Assembly: GCA_030052745.1 (NCBI GenBank)
Contig: JANBVO010000043.1
Span: 124,001 to 188,000 of the forward strand
Reading direction: 5' to 3'
DNA length: 64,000 nt
DNA from: Pleurostoma richardsiae
Lineage: Eukaryota; Ascomycota; Sordariomycetes; Calosphaeriales; Pleurostomataceae
Each line of letters opens with the position of its first letter. Position 1 is the first letter of the stretch. The notes under the pieces were generated by a model, which saw only the letters and a list, made by a program, of their open reading frames with translations, was not told the DNA's origin and did no database searches. Positions 32,227 to 44,906 of the stretch are shown here, in pieces. A program made the translations under genes and the position numbers.

Positions 32227-33784
32227 ATGGCGGGAGAGATCTCTGCAGAGAAGCCCCGGAAAGGGGCCGTCGAATCAAATAAATATCTCGCGCTCCTCGT
32301 GCGGACAGCCAACGTGATAGTGGCCCAGTGGCTTGTCATCGGGTTTGGACTGAGCTGTGTTCTGGCTTACTACTTTCCAAGTGCGTCACTCTCTTTCTGA
32401 ATGGCTGCATTCCCTCCCTCTGACCTCTGATCAGCCGCTGACAGCCAGCCCTGCAGATGTCGCAGCCCACGGCGGGATCATTAGGTCCCAGTGGAGCATC
32501 CTCTACGGGGCCGTGGCCTTCATCTTCCTCGTCAGCGGCCTGCAGCTGCCGCGCGAGAAGCTCCGGCGCAACCTGACCAACTGGCGCCTGCACGCCATCA
32601 CGCAGGGCGTGAGCTTCGTGCTCATCCCCCTGCTGCAGCTCATCGTCGTACAGATCGCCATCGCCGCGGGCGACCTCTCCAGCGGCACCATCGACGTCTC
32701 CGTGCTGGTCGGCATGGTGGTCGTCAGCTGCCTGCCCACGACGGTCGCCTCCAACGTGGTCATGACGCGCAGCTCCGGCGGCGACGACGCCGCCGCCATC
32801 ATCGAGGTCGTGCTGGGCAACGTCTTCGGCTCGTTCCTCTCGCCGGCCCTCGTCTACGCCTACCTGCCCTCGCAGAGCCAGTTCGACGCCTGGCGGCCCG
32901 CGAGCCCCAGCACCCTGGGCCACATGTACGCCGGCGTCGCCATGCAGCTCGGGTGCAGCGTGCTGGCCCCGCTGGCGGTCGGGCAGGTGGTGCGGTTCCT
33001 GTGGGAGAGACAGGTGACGTGGATGCTGGAGAAGTTCTACCTGACGAAGCTGTCGACCTTCTGTCTTATACTTCTGGTGTGGTAAGTGTAGCACATCGAC
33101 TTGTGGACCTCTCAAGAGGACAAAAACCACCTTGCTGCACTCGAACGCTGACATGAGGCGATCCCTAGGACAACCTGGTCCGGCGCCTTCCAGACCGGCG
33201 CCCTGCAGCAGCTCCCGGCCCGCTCCATCATCTTCGACGTCTTCATCAACATCGCCATGTACGCCGTCTTCACGCTCTGCTGCTTCTACCTCGCGCGGCC
33301 GCCGCACGCCCTCGTCCGCCTGCTCAACCGGCATCTCGCCGACTCGCCCGCCGCGAGGCGGCACGCGCCGGCGGCGCTCAGGCGGGCCCTGCGGGCGCGG
33401 CGCATGCCCAAGGCGCAGGTGGTGGCGGTGTGCTTCTGCGGCGCGGCCAAGACGACGAGCCTGGGCATCCCGCTGGTGACGGCGATGTGGAGGAAGGCCG
33501 ACGACCTGACGCGCGCGTACGTGCAGATCCCCGTGCTGCTGTACACGATCGAGCAGGTGTTCATGGCGCAGGGGCTGGTGTACTTCTTCAAGTGGTACCT
33601 GCGGAAGGGGGAGGGCGACGAGGAGAGCTCGGGCGCCGACGATGAGGAGGCGGCTGTGGTTGCGGTTCGGAACGACGGCGACAGGACGGGTGTCGTGGAG
33701 GGCCGGGATGAGATCAGCAGCGATGGTCGGAGCCTGGACGGGGAGGATACGAATAGAGCGGTGCCGGAAACGAAGGAATCTTGA
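32227..33784 (+). CDS. SLC10A7/Rch1-like bile-acid:Na+ symporter family protein, 464 aa
   Basis: Exons are 32227-32380, 32457-33081 and 33169-33784. Two acceptors are in frame for intron 1. The second, after CTGCAG, gives FPNVAAHGG, which fits the family better. Ten hydrophobic segments are readable, including [19 protein letters not shown], the crossover-like [20 protein letters not shown], and [19 protein letters not shown] near the C-terminal half. The charged C-terminal tail of about 60 residues is acidic. In yeasts Rch1 sits in the plasma membrane and limits cytosolic calcium uptake. Human SLC10A7 affects calcium and Golgi glycosylation. The transported solute of fungal members is not settled. 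Confidence 0.9.
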
Positions 33785-34276
33785 TTTACTGGGCTAATGC
33801 ATGATGGGCTGGCGAAGCCAATAGACTGTTTAGATCTTTAGACGATAGACTCAGCGGAATGATACCCATTGTCGATCTCGCCTCGTACCAATCCGCCATT
33901 GTCAAGCCGAATTGAGAGTCACCGACTGGAGGACTAAGGACTGGCCGGAGGCCGCGTGTTACTTACAATGCTCTCTTTGATAAGACTACCACCTCCTTCT
34001 GCATACACTCGGCACCAGCATCAAAGCTACCACCATGCAAAAGCAGGGAGAACCGGCAGGATTGGCGGTATCTCAATTCTTAGAGCCTCGAAATCCCATG
34101 GCTCCCCTGAATATCCACTTGCGAACACGTCCCTCGGAAGGTATCCCCCGCTAGCATGGGCGTTCCGATGAGGATGCGAGGTAGCGGGTGGGGATGCCTT
34201 CGAATGTCACCCACCATAAGTAGCCGTTTCGCCTGTTCGACGAGTTTCTCATTCGAGTTATATGGCCGACGTGCCT
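33785..34276. other. Convergent intergenic region
   Basis: Holds the 3' UTRs of the transporter gene and the 2EXR-like gene. Nothing else is recognised. Confidence 0.5.
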
Positions 34277-35215
34277 TCAATGCTGCCAGATCGTCCGAAT
34301 CGGCCTCGCCTCTCCCCATGACCTCTCGCCCAGTCCCGCGCGCAAATCTCCTTCGCAGGGAGGCGCGTCCCACCTGACCTGGTAATCCGCACCGCGTCCC
34401 CTGGTCACCACGACTATGAAGTCGCCGTTAGGTTCCACGTCGGGGTCAAACGGCTCGTCTGGCTGTACCAGCACCCTGTCCACGCCCCGATCGGAATAGA
34501 TCCGTACGGACGCCCCAGAATCCGCCCCATCCCTCTCCGCGAGGACCTGTGCCCAGAAACGCTGCATCTCTACGCACGAGAGCTTGAACTTAGCGAGGAA
34601 CAGCAGAGGACCGTCGCAGACGCACCGGAGGCGCTTCCAGCCAGAGCCCCGCGCCACCAGTTCGCCCAGTGTCCGGAGCAGGTCCGACGAGTCATACGAG
34701 GCTGTCACTGTGAGCTCCTCTAGACGTAGCCCCGTGAACAGACGCATCACGCCGCCGACGAAGAAGACCTTGCCCTTGCTGATGATGGTCTTGTCGAAAC
34801 ACCTCAGGCCGTCGCCGCGAACGCGTATGTACCGGATGTCGGCCATGCTCAGGTGGGGAGGCAGGGAGGTCAGCTTGTCGAGCATGGCCTCCAGGCTCTC
34901 AAAGTGCAGCAGCGCCTTGCTGAGCCACTTCTTTCCGAGCTCGAGGTAGATACGCCGACAGGTGTAGATGATGGCGAGCTTGTGAGGCCTGCGTATCGTC
35001 ATGCCTTCGCGCACGGCATCGAGCTTCCGGTGGCCGAATGTGAGGGGCGTCATTCTCCATAGGATTGTGTATACCTCATCCCGGAGCTCTTGAGGCAGTC
35101 TAAAAAGGGGACATCGAGACTGCCCCTGACAGGAAGCTGTGTTCCCAGCTATTGTGTCCTTAGGATTCCTGTATTGCCTGACTGGCAACATCGTGCCCGG
35201 TAGATGTCCCTCCAT
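34277..35215 (-). CDS. 2EXR/F-box-like fungal protein, 312 aa
   Basis: A single exon from ATG 35215 to TGA at 34279-34277. The same frame is open upstream but lacks an ATG. The conserved core is CPLFRLPQELRDEVYTILWR followed by IYTCRRIYLELGKKWLSKALLHF. This is the short helix-loop module of 2EXR-type and F-box-like proteins that are expanded in Pezizomycotina. The rest contains beta-strand/loop sequence and a charged tail. Molecular function is unknown; an adaptor role in ubiquitination is sometimes proposed from F-box similarity. No signal peptide or membrane segment. Confidence 0.78.
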   Translation of the reverse strand: MEGHLPGTMLPVRQYRNPKDTIAGNTASCQGQSRCPLFRLPQELRDEVYTILWRMTPLTFGHRKLDAVREGMTIRRPHKLAIIYTCRRIYLELGKKWLSKALLHFESLEAMLDKLTSLPPHLSMADIRYIRVRGDGLRCFDKTIISKGKVFFVGGVMRLFTGLRLEELTVTASYDSSDLLRTLGELVARGSGWKRLRCVCDGPLLFLAKFKLSCVEMQRFWAQVLAERDGADSGASVRIYSDRGVDRVLVQPDEPFDPDVEPNGDFIVVVTRGRGADYQVRWDAPPCEGDLRAGLGERSWGEARPIRTIWQH

Positions 35216-36890
35216 GGCGCCTCGCAGGCGGGATTGTCGCAGCCTTCTAGAACGGAACCGAAGTTGCCATACACCTAGGGGATGCGGAGGGGACTGAGAA
35301 GCTGCAGGTTGTTTTTCAACAAGCACAACCTGAACTCATACCTGATTCCATGGGTGATCCCGTTTTAAAGTATTCACTTACATCTTAGTCTCGTTGCACG
35401 CCTGGTCGTACTCTGCAACTCTTCAGGCCCAAGTCATGACGACACACTTGTTTGCTCGCTAGTCCGTCAACTGAAGCTCATTTCTGCAGGCGGGCGACCT
35501 AAAAGCGGCCACGCGGAAGAGTCTTTGTTCAGCGGCACGCCCAATGGGCAGCATGACTCGCACATTTCCAGGAAGCAGTTGGCCGACAGAGACACAGACC
35601 GGAAAAGACGCCCTTGACACCGTACACCACCTACTGCCCGGAAGACTGGCTGTGGCTTGCAGGCGCCCAACCTTGCGGCCATTCACACAACTAGCACCGA
35701 TCGGCGTAGCTCACTTGAACAACGCCATAGGAGCGGTATAGCCCTTGCACGGAAGCAAGTGAGCTCGGCCCGGGTCGAACAGAGCAAACTAGTGACGCGG
35801 GGGATCGCAACCGATGAGCCGGTACTCCCACCGACCTGGTTCTCCTTCCCGCGGACGTGTGTTTGCTCCTGATGGTAGGCCGCCACTGCGGCTGTCTTGA
35901 CGGTACGCAGCGAGAGGGGTTGCGCAGTATGTCATTCATCCCGAACCAGGAGGGACATACTTCAGAGACAATCACGAGACTCTCAAACAGTGAGATTGCT
36001 CCGGTAGAAGAGATAGTACAGATGCCTTCGACAACTCAAGGTGTTGGATGAATTAGCAGCATTAATGGTTCGCCTAGCAGCGCTACCTATTGACTGGTAT
36101 CAGCTATAGGGACTGCAAACAGCAGAGCTGTCAAAGGACTAAACACGCTAGAGGCACAAGGGTTCCCTCGGATAGATAGGGAAGAGCCATTGATTAGAGT
36201 AGGAGAGTGAGACAACACAATCCTCATTCGTGATGAGGTTGGTGGATGGAGCTGAGTCGGTGCCTCTCGGCAAGCGGGTCTGGGCGCCTATGCTGTCATG
36301 GCTTCACTAGAGCAGAGCAGAAGCGGCTATGCCCCACTGACGGCAAATAGACTTGGTGATGACAGCTTCACGGAGACGAGACAAGGAGGACTGAGAGGCG
36401 CACACGCCCAGGCAGGTAGGTTGCTACACAGTAGAGCGAAGGGAGTGAGGCCATCGTGAGGGGGTGGCGGCGTGCGTTGCAGCGGCAACCTGGCGATGGA
36501 AATGCAAAGAAACAACCTGGAAGGCGAGCGAAGGCAGCGAAGGTGCTTGACGTCTCCTGAACAGATTTGCCCCGCCATGCCCGCGTCCCCCTGTGCGCCC
36601 CGTTTCGTCCCGCGTAAAGTGGTGATACTTAGTGGTTCGGCCAATCACAGCTCTGACTGCCGCCTGTTTCTGTGTGTGTCTCTCACCTGGAGCTTCTGCC
36701 CCAAGTAGAAAACCCCAAAACCGAAAGGCATTACTGATCGCCATCCTTCCTCGGTTGCGTTTTCCTCAACCCCAACCAAAACAGACGCCCTTCTCAACCG
36801 GTGGTTTTGAGTTCCTCAAACAGCCACTCTCACAACGGCAAGCCCAAACAACAGACGCGCTACAGCACCGCTGCACGCAAAGCTGCAGAC
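35216..36890. other. Intergenic region between divergent genes
   Basis: Shared upstream region of the 2EXR-like and GFA-like genes. I see no RNA or protein gene. Sequence near 36640-36890 is the GFA gene leader, with CCAACC/CAAAC-rich runs. Confidence 0.45.
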
Positions 36891-37722
36891 ATGAGCTTTG
36901 ATCACCCGCTTCACGGCGGCTGCTCCTGCGGCCGAAATCAATACATCATCCAAGTCCCCCGAAATGCCAGTGAACGGGCACAGGTCCTGTTCGACACCCA
37001 GCCCTCACAGCGTAAGTTCATCTCCTCGCTCCTGCTATGACGGACACTCTTTTTTGCAGCTTGTTGCTCCCCAATTGAGCAAACGGACCGCAGACCACGA
37101 CAAGTGCTGACCCAGCCGTGTCTGACCAGGCCTCCCCCTCGCCAGCCCCCTAACCGCCTTCATCCGCGTGCCTCTCACGTGGTACCACAGCGCGACCTTT
37201 GCCCACTTCCCCGACGAGACACGCTCCATGATCCGCCGGGTCTACGAGAACCCCTTCGAGCAGCACGCGAAGCGCCACTTCTGCGGCTTCTGCGGCACCC
37301 CGCTGTCCTACTGGTCCGAGGAGCCGCGGAGCGAGGCCGACTACATCCAGCTCACCCTCGGCAGCCTCCGCCGCGAGGACCTCCTCGACCTGGAGGACCT
37401 CGGCCTAATACCCGACTCCGAGAGCGAGAGGGAGCCCACCGGAAGCCGGTCCGGGACCAGCACGCCCGAGGAGCAGCGGCTCACCCGCGCGCGGGAGACG
37501 CTCAGCGTGCCCTGGTTCGACAGCATGGTGGCGGGCAGCAGACTGGGCAAGCTGCGCACGAGCAAGGGCAGCCGGCAGAGCAGTGACGGACGGACGAGAG
37601 TGGAGTGGGAGATTGTCGAGTGGACAGAAGACGACGGCGATTCGCCCAGCCTCGGCAAGAGGAAGGTCGGTGAGATGGAAGGCGCCGACAACACTGTAGA
37701 GATGGAGGTTGTCCGTCACTGA
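36891..37722 (+). CDS. Divergent GFA/CENP-V-fold protein, 237 aa
   Basis: Exons are 36891-37011 and 37130-37722. The join yields QRLPLASPLTAFIRVPLTWY. The N-terminal motif HGGCSCGRNQY and the later HFCGFCGTPLSYW match the CxC and CGxC zinc-binding elements of the GFA (formaldehyde-activating, Mss4-like) fold. The middle CxxC..C element of classical members (a CxxCRK-type motif) is missing; the corresponding region is short and lacks cysteines. The C-terminal 90 residues are acidic and Ser-rich. Catalysis with S-hydroxymethyl-glutathione is therefore doubtful and a structural zinc role is more likely. Cytosolic or nuclear. Confidence 0.82.
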
Positions 37723-39674
37723 AGTCCCGTGCTCGAAGTCACAGGGGGCTTCGACAGCCATAGGACAAAGCCGAGGCCTCCTTGCCCGGGGGTTCGTGGT
37801 TGCTGTTGAAGTCTCGCTTGCTTTCGCTGGTATCGGCCGCGGCGGCCCGGGTGGTCATGTTCGCAACGGCCACTGCCTTACTGTGAATCCGTCATGCTTA
37901 CCGCAGAGCTGACGGCTATGCCTGCCATCGACACCGAGGCGGGGACCAGTACGCTTTACGAAGTCTGGCTTGGGATGCAGGCTCGATCTTGTCATGGTGT
38001 AGGTGTGTATAATAATATTATGGGGCGCGGCCAGGCAAGGCCTGACGCGGAAGCGGAGAGCCAAGCCGAATACCGCAGGCTCAGAGGCGTTTCTGGAGGC
38101 TCAGGATGGTTGCTTGTTGGGGGGCCTGAACGAATATGAGGGAAAGCGGAATGAAAATATCGGAGTCAGCAAAAAGTAGAGTAGAACGGCGATCGTTAAT
38201 GTGAGGTTGTTAATCCCGGCCGCCCTCCGTACCGGTACTCGCTACATGATACGCCAGCCTCATCATGTGCCCATCTTCAACTCTGGGTCTTGTATTCAGC
38301 CATCAGACCCGTTCAGGTACTCCCTCACAGAAGCAGATCCGGTGACTTGCCCCGTCGTGCCGTGTCCCTCCCGCTTCACCGCCGGCCAGCCGACGATTTA
38401 CCGGCCGCTGCTCCCGGGTTCCGCGCCAAACAAACTCGGGGAGTCGTCCATACTCTGCCTCCTGGCGCCTGTTGTCGGTACTGGTACCTGACAAACCGGT
38501 ATGGGACGGGACCGGAGACCACGGCTGCACGAAACATATAACACAAGCGAGATATATGCGTTTCAGGCAAAGGCGCACTCCAGACGCTGATGCTGGAGGC
38601 AGCGGCCGATAGGAACCCGAAACCCCGTGGGTGAAGGCCCCCCAAAACCCCAATATCGGGGCCACGCCGTTTTACCGAGGTTTAGGCGGGCCTTCCGTGA
38701 GGCGAGGGCACACGCGCCAACTGGTCCGGCTTGACGGGCCGCGTGTTTGCCTGTGTGCACAGGCGCGAGATGGGGACTGTCTGGACACATGGCACGGGTG
38801 ACCTGATCCTCTTGGCTGGAGAAGCACGCAACACTCAGGGCACCAGACATCGATCTCATAACAAGGCTACTATACGCCTCGGATGCAGGGTACCTTTAGG
38901 GTGCTGTTGCTGCTGATGCTGGGGACCATCGGCGCTACTCCACGGAGGCAGGGCGAATGCAGAGCAGGCGATGTACCGTAACCCCAACTGCATGCGAGTC
39001 TCGCATCCCTGGTCTAGGTACGGAGAACCGTGAGTAGTGTAGATGGCACGAAGGCCCGTCTTGTCGCTGCTCCTCCTCAGCTCGTGCCCGTCCCTGTATT
39101 TTACCCCGCGGTGGGGGTCCTTTCTCCCCCCTCCTGCGGTCCCTTGCTGTAGCTGTATTCCGGCCCTTTCTCAAGCTATGCCTAGCTTTTCTCGGCCACG
39201 ACGGTCCGGCACGGAAGAATTGGGAATAACCCACATCTCAATCTAATACAGGAAGCCGCGCATGTTTCGAGGCCGACGGTAAGAAACACGAGAGGTGTTG
39301 GTAAACCGCCTACTCACATGCGTATAAAGATGCCCTCATCCCCGGGCTTCCAGTCGTAGAACTCGCTCCACCTCTTCTGTTATTGTTTACATTGGTTCCG
39401 TTATTGTCAACTAGAAACACCACCTATCTGTGTCACATAGAGTTCTAGAGTTGAGGTCAAGGTGAGACACCTCATTGCATCTCTCTTCTATGGACAAGAG
39501 TGTGTAATCACACGACGACGCTTTGCGTCTGTGTCTGTGGAGACCGCCTTCTGTGTTGAGGCTGACCTCTCGCAGTGAAGCACAGTGATACAGCTCTGCA
39601 ACTCAACCACAACAAAATCAACGTAACCTCTGCAGACTGTCAAGGCCTGTCGCGCCTGGACAGATAAATCGACC
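37723..39674. other. Intergenic region upstream of GH1 gene
   Basis: About 2 kb with no recognised gene. A run of CGGTACTGG/GGTACC-type motifs occurs at 38230-38490. The GH1 promoter and leader, with pyrimidine-rich parts, occupy about 39300-39674. Confidence 0.45.
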
Positions 39675-41169
39675 ATGTCTCTGCCAAAAGACTTCACGTG
39701 GGGCTTCGCCACAGCTGCGTGAGTTTACCCGGTTTGGCCCCCGGCTTTAAACCGTCGGCTGTCTGCTAACCCGCAGAATCAGGTACCAGGTCGAGGGCGC
39801 CGTTGAGGACGAGGGCCGTGGCCCGTCCATCTGGGACACCTTCTGCAAAATCCCTGGCAAGATCGCCGATGCCAGCTCCGGCGCCGTCGCGTGTGACTCG
39901 TACCACAGGACCAAGGAGGATATTGACCTCTTGAAGTCGCTTGGCGCGACCTGCTACCGTTTCTCCATCTCCTGGTCGAGAATCATTCCCCTCGGCGGCC
40001 GCAATGACCCCATCAATCAGAAGGGGATTGACCACTACGTTAAATTTGTCGATGACCTGCTAGAAGCCGGCATTGAACCCTTCATCACCCTCTACCACTG
40101 GGACCTCCCCGATGGCCTGGACAAGCGCTATGGCGGCCTCCTGAACAAGCAGGAGTTCCCTCTCGACTTTGAGAATTATGCTCGCGTCCTGTTCAAGGCA
40201 ATCCCCAAGTGCAAGCACTGGATCACCTTCAACGAACCGTGGTGCTCCTCCATCCTGGGCTACAACACCGGCTACTTCGCGCCGGGCCACACCTCAGACC
40301 GCACCAAGTCCGCCATCGGTGATTCTACGCGGGAGCCTTGGCTCGTCGGCCACAACCTGCTGCTGGCCCACGGCCGCGCCGTCAAGGCCTACCGCGAGGA
40401 CTTCAAGCCCACCCAGGGCGGCGAGATCGGCATCACCCTCAACGGCGACGCCGTCTACCCCTGGGACCCGGAGGACCCCGAGGACGTCGAGGCCTGCGAC
40501 CGCAAGATCGAGTTCGCCATCTCGTGGTTCGCCGACCCCATCTACCTGGGCGACTACCCGGCCTCGATGCGCAAGCAGCTCGGCGACCGCCTGCCGACCT
40601 GGACGCCCGAGGAGATCGCCCTGGTCAAGGGCTCCAACGACTTCTACGGCATGAACCACTACACCGCCAACTACATCCGCCACAAGACGGGCGTCCCGCC
40701 CGAGGACGACTTCCTCGGCCACCTGGAGACCCTCTTCTACTCCAAGAAGGGCGAGTGCATCGGCCCCGAGACCCAGTCCTTCTGGCTGCGGCCCAACCCC
40801 CAGGGCTTCCGCGACCTGCTCAACTGGCTGTCCAAGCGCTACGGCTACCCCAAGATCTACGTGACCGAGAACGGCACGTCGGTCAAGGGCGAGAACGACC
40901 TGCCACTCGAGAAGGTCCTCGAGGACGACTTCCGAGTTGAGTATTTCGATGGGTATGCGAAGGCTATGGCCCTGGCTTCGTCCGAGGACGGCGTCAACGT
41001 CAAGGGGTATATGGGATGGTCCCTGATGGACAATTTCGAGTGGGCAGAGGGTTTCGAAACGAGATTTGGCGTTTGCTATGTGGCTTACGCAGATGAGCAG
41101 AAGAGATATCCCAAGAAGAGTGCGCAGAGCTTGAAGCCGCTGTTCGACAGTCTGATCAAGAAGGACTAG
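39675..41169 (+). CDS. GH1 beta-glucosidase, intracellular type, 476 aa
   Basis: Exons are 39675-39718 and 39783-41169. Two in-frame acceptors exist six bases apart. The second gives FATAAYQVEGAVEDEGRG, the family N-terminus. No signal peptide is present. Retaining acid/base is Glu166 in TFNEPW and nucleophile Glu377 in YVTENGTS. Substrate-binding motifs include the Gln in AYQVEG, RFSISWSRIIP and the C-terminal MGWSLMDNFEWAEGF. Length and lack of signal match intracellular enzymes such as Trichoderma Cel1A, which hydrolyse cellobiose and make transglycosylation inducers of cellulase genes. Codon use is strongly GC3-biased, suggesting high expression. Confidence 0.95.
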
Positions 41170-42314
41170 AGGAGTGGAACTTGGCGATGTAGTTATTTGC
41201 TTAATCCGCGGAGTCTTCTGAAGCAGACAGGATTTCTGGAAATGTGAGATTGCTTGCTAAAATATTGCTCTGTTTGTTTCTATCAGTCTGAAGCTCTCAT
41301 CGCACACCGGAAGTCTTGCGGTGTGAGCCGCCGAGGCCCCTGATCCCGGATCCGGCCCGGGCTAAAGTGGGGCCGTGTCGCTGACCATCGCCTCACCGTG
41401 GGTTTGCTCACCTCAGAAGTTTAACGGCATCGTCCGGCCTGTCAGCAAGGGTTGAGATCCACTAACTACCCACGCTAGTAACTGCCTTGCATTCTTTCTC
41501 CAGCATTGAGCCTGCGAACATGCTAAAGCAGAAACCCCAGCTTTCGCACCTAACCGATAGCCGCGGCAGAGTGCGCGTGTGTAGCGAGACTAACCGAGAC
41601 GGTGTTGGGATGTGGCAATAGCAAAGTCGCCAGGTGATTCAAATATTGAGATAATGCATTAGGTATCTCTCATTATATCCCGCGAAGTCCTCTCGGCTCA
41701 CATCTACCGCGGCTTAGCTATTTCTCACCTCGCCACGCTGTGAGCCACACTACTTTGGTATCTATCTACAACATCCACAATAACCCCCCGGCATTCCTCA
41801 GGATTCCTTAATCATTCCACCTTGGCCATGTTCCTTACACTGTCTATTAATGCCTTAAGTGAGCTTGGCAGCCTTTCTTCCGACCCTGAAGCAAGGATTC
41901 GTGGGCAGACCAGTGACGGTGAGGCTGGGAATCTGGGGCTGCGGATGCAGATGCGGGGTGTGGGGTACGGTGTCCAAGGGGTCGTCGGACCGAGGGAGTC
42001 GGGGCCCCGGGGACCTGGAAGTATAACTGTGTGCCAGTAAAAGGAGTTCCATCCACCCTCCCTTTCAGCTCTGAAGCTCCCATTTCTGTCCTGGACGAAC
42101 TCCAGCTGCGTGCCTCATTGCCGATCTCACCAACTTCGTATAATACAGAAACGCAGCGTCACAGGCACAGCAACAAGCCGCCAGATTCAAGTACCACATC
42201 CCTTGACGGACTGCGGGGTCAACCGTCTTTGTCTTCCGCGGAGCTCGGAGGACTGCCGTTCTTCTCGCTCGTATTTCTTCCGTCTGCTTTGAATCTGTCC
42301 AAAACCGTGTCACA
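41170..42314. other. Intergenic region
   Basis: Contains the GH1 3' UTR and the promoter of the acyl-CoA synthetase. No gene is recognised. Confidence 0.5.
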
Positions 42315-44259
42315 ATGTCCGGACCCCCGTCCCGCCTGAAGGGCATACTCGGACACCTCTGGTCCCCGCCCAAGGAGACCCCGGGGGTGTTCGACCACGG
42401 CCACCACATCCACCAGCTCTCCCCGACCTCCTTCCTGGAGCGCGCCGCGGCCATCGAGCCCGACGCGGAGGCCATCTACCACGTGACGACCAACGGCCAG
42501 GTCCTGCGGCGGTCGTACATCGAGTTCGCGGACCGGGCGCGCGGGCTGGCCTACTACCTGAAGAGCAAGGGGTTCCGCCGGGTGGGCATCCTGGCGCCCA
42601 ACACGCCGGCGTTCCTCGAGTCCGTCTACGGAATCGTCGCGGCGGGGGGCGTGGTCGTGCCGGTCAACTATCGGCTCAAGACGGCTGACATCTCCTACAT
42701 CTTTGACTTTGCCGAGGTGGAGGCCATCATCGTCGACGCGGAGTATGAGCACTTGCTTGATTCCTTCAAGGAGTCGCACCCCAACGTAACCCTGATAATA
42801 GATACGGTGAGTGACTGACAACGGATATCCTCTCATGGCCGCCATGAGCTCGTTGATCGGCAACCAACTCTGAGACTAACACCGGATTAGGATACTGACG
42901 CCACGGAGGGTGAACTGAGCGGTCCCTTCGACGAGGTAGTACTGAAAGGATTGAATATCGATCATGAGAACGGCAGCAAAGGCTGGGGCGGGCTCCATGC
43001 GCAATGCGATAACGAGGATGACATGATCGCTATCCCCTTCACGTCAGGCACCACGTCCAGGCCCAAAGGCGTCATCTTCACGCACCGGGGAGCCTACCTC
43101 GCAGCTCTGGCGAACGCCATCGAATCTGGGCTGAACTTCCATGAAGGGCGATGCAAGTATCTGTGGACTCTTCCCATGTCAGTATAATTCACTTCTCATA
43201 GATAGCGAGCGCTGCTGACATTCACCAGGTTCCACGCCATGGGCTGGACCTTCCCGTGGTCCATCGTCGCTGTGCGAGGCACGAACGTCTGCCTGCGCAA
43301 GATCGACTACCCTCTGATCTGGCGGCTCCTCAAGGAAGAGGGAATCACGCACTTCAACGCCGCGCCCACCGTCAACACGCTCCTGTGCGCGTCCCACGAG
43401 GCCGAGCGGCTCCCCCACAAGGTGCGCGTCACCGTCGCCGCGAGCCCGCCGACGGCGCACCTCTTCGAGCAGATGACGGACCTGAACCTGCACCCGGTGC
43501 ACGTCTACGGCCTGACGGAGACGTACGGGCCCATCACCAAGGGCTACGTGCTGCCGCAGTGGGACGCGCTGCCCAAGCACGACAAGTACGCGCTCATGGC
43601 GCGGCAGGGCCACGGCTTCGTGACCAGCCTGCCCATCCGCATCGTGAAGACGGACCAGCCGGAGGGCGTGCTGGTCGACGTGGCCAAGGACGGCAAGGAG
43701 ATCGGCGAGATCGTCTTCTTCGGCAACATCTGCTGCAAGGGCTACTACAAGGACCCCGAGGCGACGAGGAAGCTCTTCGCGGGCGGCGCCCTGCACTCTG
43801 GCGATCTGGCGGTGTGGCATCCGGATGGGTCGGCGCAGATCCAGGACCGGGCCAAGGATATCATCATCTCAGGTGAGTTTGCCCAGCTGACGGATGGTTG
43901 GCACCAGGCTCTTCGCTTCGAAGTTTTCCGCTGACAGACTTTCTCCCTCAGGTGGCGAGAATATTTCCTCGGTCGCTCTGGAGAGCATGCTCGTCGAGCA
44001 CCCGGACGTCCTGGAGGCGGGCGTCGTTGCCGTCCCCGACTCGCACTGGGGCGAGAGGCCCAAGGCCTACATCACGGTCAAGGAAGGGAAGAGCCTCGCG
44101 GGGCAGGACGTGATCGACTGGGCTAAGCACCAGAGCTCCATCAGCAAGTTCATGGTTCCCAGAGAGGTCGAGCTCGTGAAGGAGCTGCCCAAGACGAGCA
44201 CAGGCAAGATCAAGAAGAACGTGCTCAGGGAATGGGCGAAGCATGGCCACAAGCAGTAG
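42315..44259 (+). CDS. AMP-forming acyl-CoA synthetase / acid-CoA ligase, 576 aa
   Basis: Exons are 42315-42806, 42891-43177, 43229-43872 and 43952-44259, with all phases closing. The ANL-family motifs are all present. The phosphate-binding loop is IPFTSGTTSRPKG. The substrate-pocket motif YGLTETYG, the hinge-side GDLAVWHPDG, KDIIISGGENISS (formed over intron 3) and the terminal catalytic lysine in PKTSTGKIKK follow. Overall it resembles the medium-chain / plant AAE-like acyl-activating enzymes found in moulds. The C-terminus HKQ is not a peroxisomal PTS1, and no signal peptide is seen, so it is likely cytosolic. The acid substrate cannot be told from sequence alone. Confidence 0.92.
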
Positions 44260-44671
44260 TTTCTTCCGGGCAATCCAAGCGGTCTGCGGCGTGTCGGGAC
44301 AGCAGCGTGTTTTGGGGAGAAAAGCGTGCAAATCCACGAATCTCTTGAGCTCATTTGTATGCTAGGCTGGAGAGGTAGCTCAACATGAATCAGAGCAGCG
44401 CATCTGCATCTCACCAAATTTGGCCGCTCGCTTCTCGGAAGTGGACGTTTATGTTCGTCGCAGACAGCATCTCCAAGCATCTCTGCCTAGACTTGTCGCT
44501 CGTTTAATATGCAGCCTCCAGGACGGCGTATACACACATACAACTGGTAGAAATTGACATCCAAGCTTTGAAACTGGCCCAGAGCGATCCTTTGGAAGAT
44601 CGATCACACCCACCATTCCTCTACTCTTCCTCACATCCTGGGCAAGCCCAAGACTGCAATGAAAAGCTGTT
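44260..44671. other. Intergenic region
   Basis: Convergent space between the synthetase 3' end and the U2 gene 3' end. Nothing recognised. Confidence 0.5.
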
Positions 44672-44857
44672 CGCGTCGCTCGGAGGCAGTGTAAGACCGA
44701 GGACACAGTGGAAGCCAGTCATGGGCAAGCCCAGCGGACCGTCCTCCCAGTGGCAAAAATAGGAATAATCACGATTGTACTCCGTAGAGCACTTTCAGAG
44801 ATTAAACTGAAAAGAACAGATACTACACTTGATCTAAGCCAAAAGGCAAAGAGAGCT
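44672..44857 (-). ncRNA. U2: U2 spliceosomal snRNA
   Basis: On the minus strand the near-invariant U2 5' domain is readable: a GCCTTTTGGCTTAGATCAAG block, then GTAGTATC (GUAGUA pairs with intron branch points), then CTGTTCTTTTCAGTTTAATC (stem IIa region). An ATTTTTG Sm-protein site follows near 44755. The 3' half can form stem-loops, including one with CTCGG/CCGAG arms near 44676-44702, where the RNA should end. Length is about 186 nt, with both ends uncertain by a few bases. Confidence 0.93.
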
Positions 44858-44906
44858 AAAGAGAAAAGAAGAGAAACCGAGCAAGTTCGGGGGGAGCGGT
44901 TGGCGC

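Noticed and set aside
32336-33364. A 342-codon frame antisense to the SLC10A7-like gene
   Set aside because: A shadow of high-GC3 coding DNA, spanning two introns of the real gene with no family resemblance.
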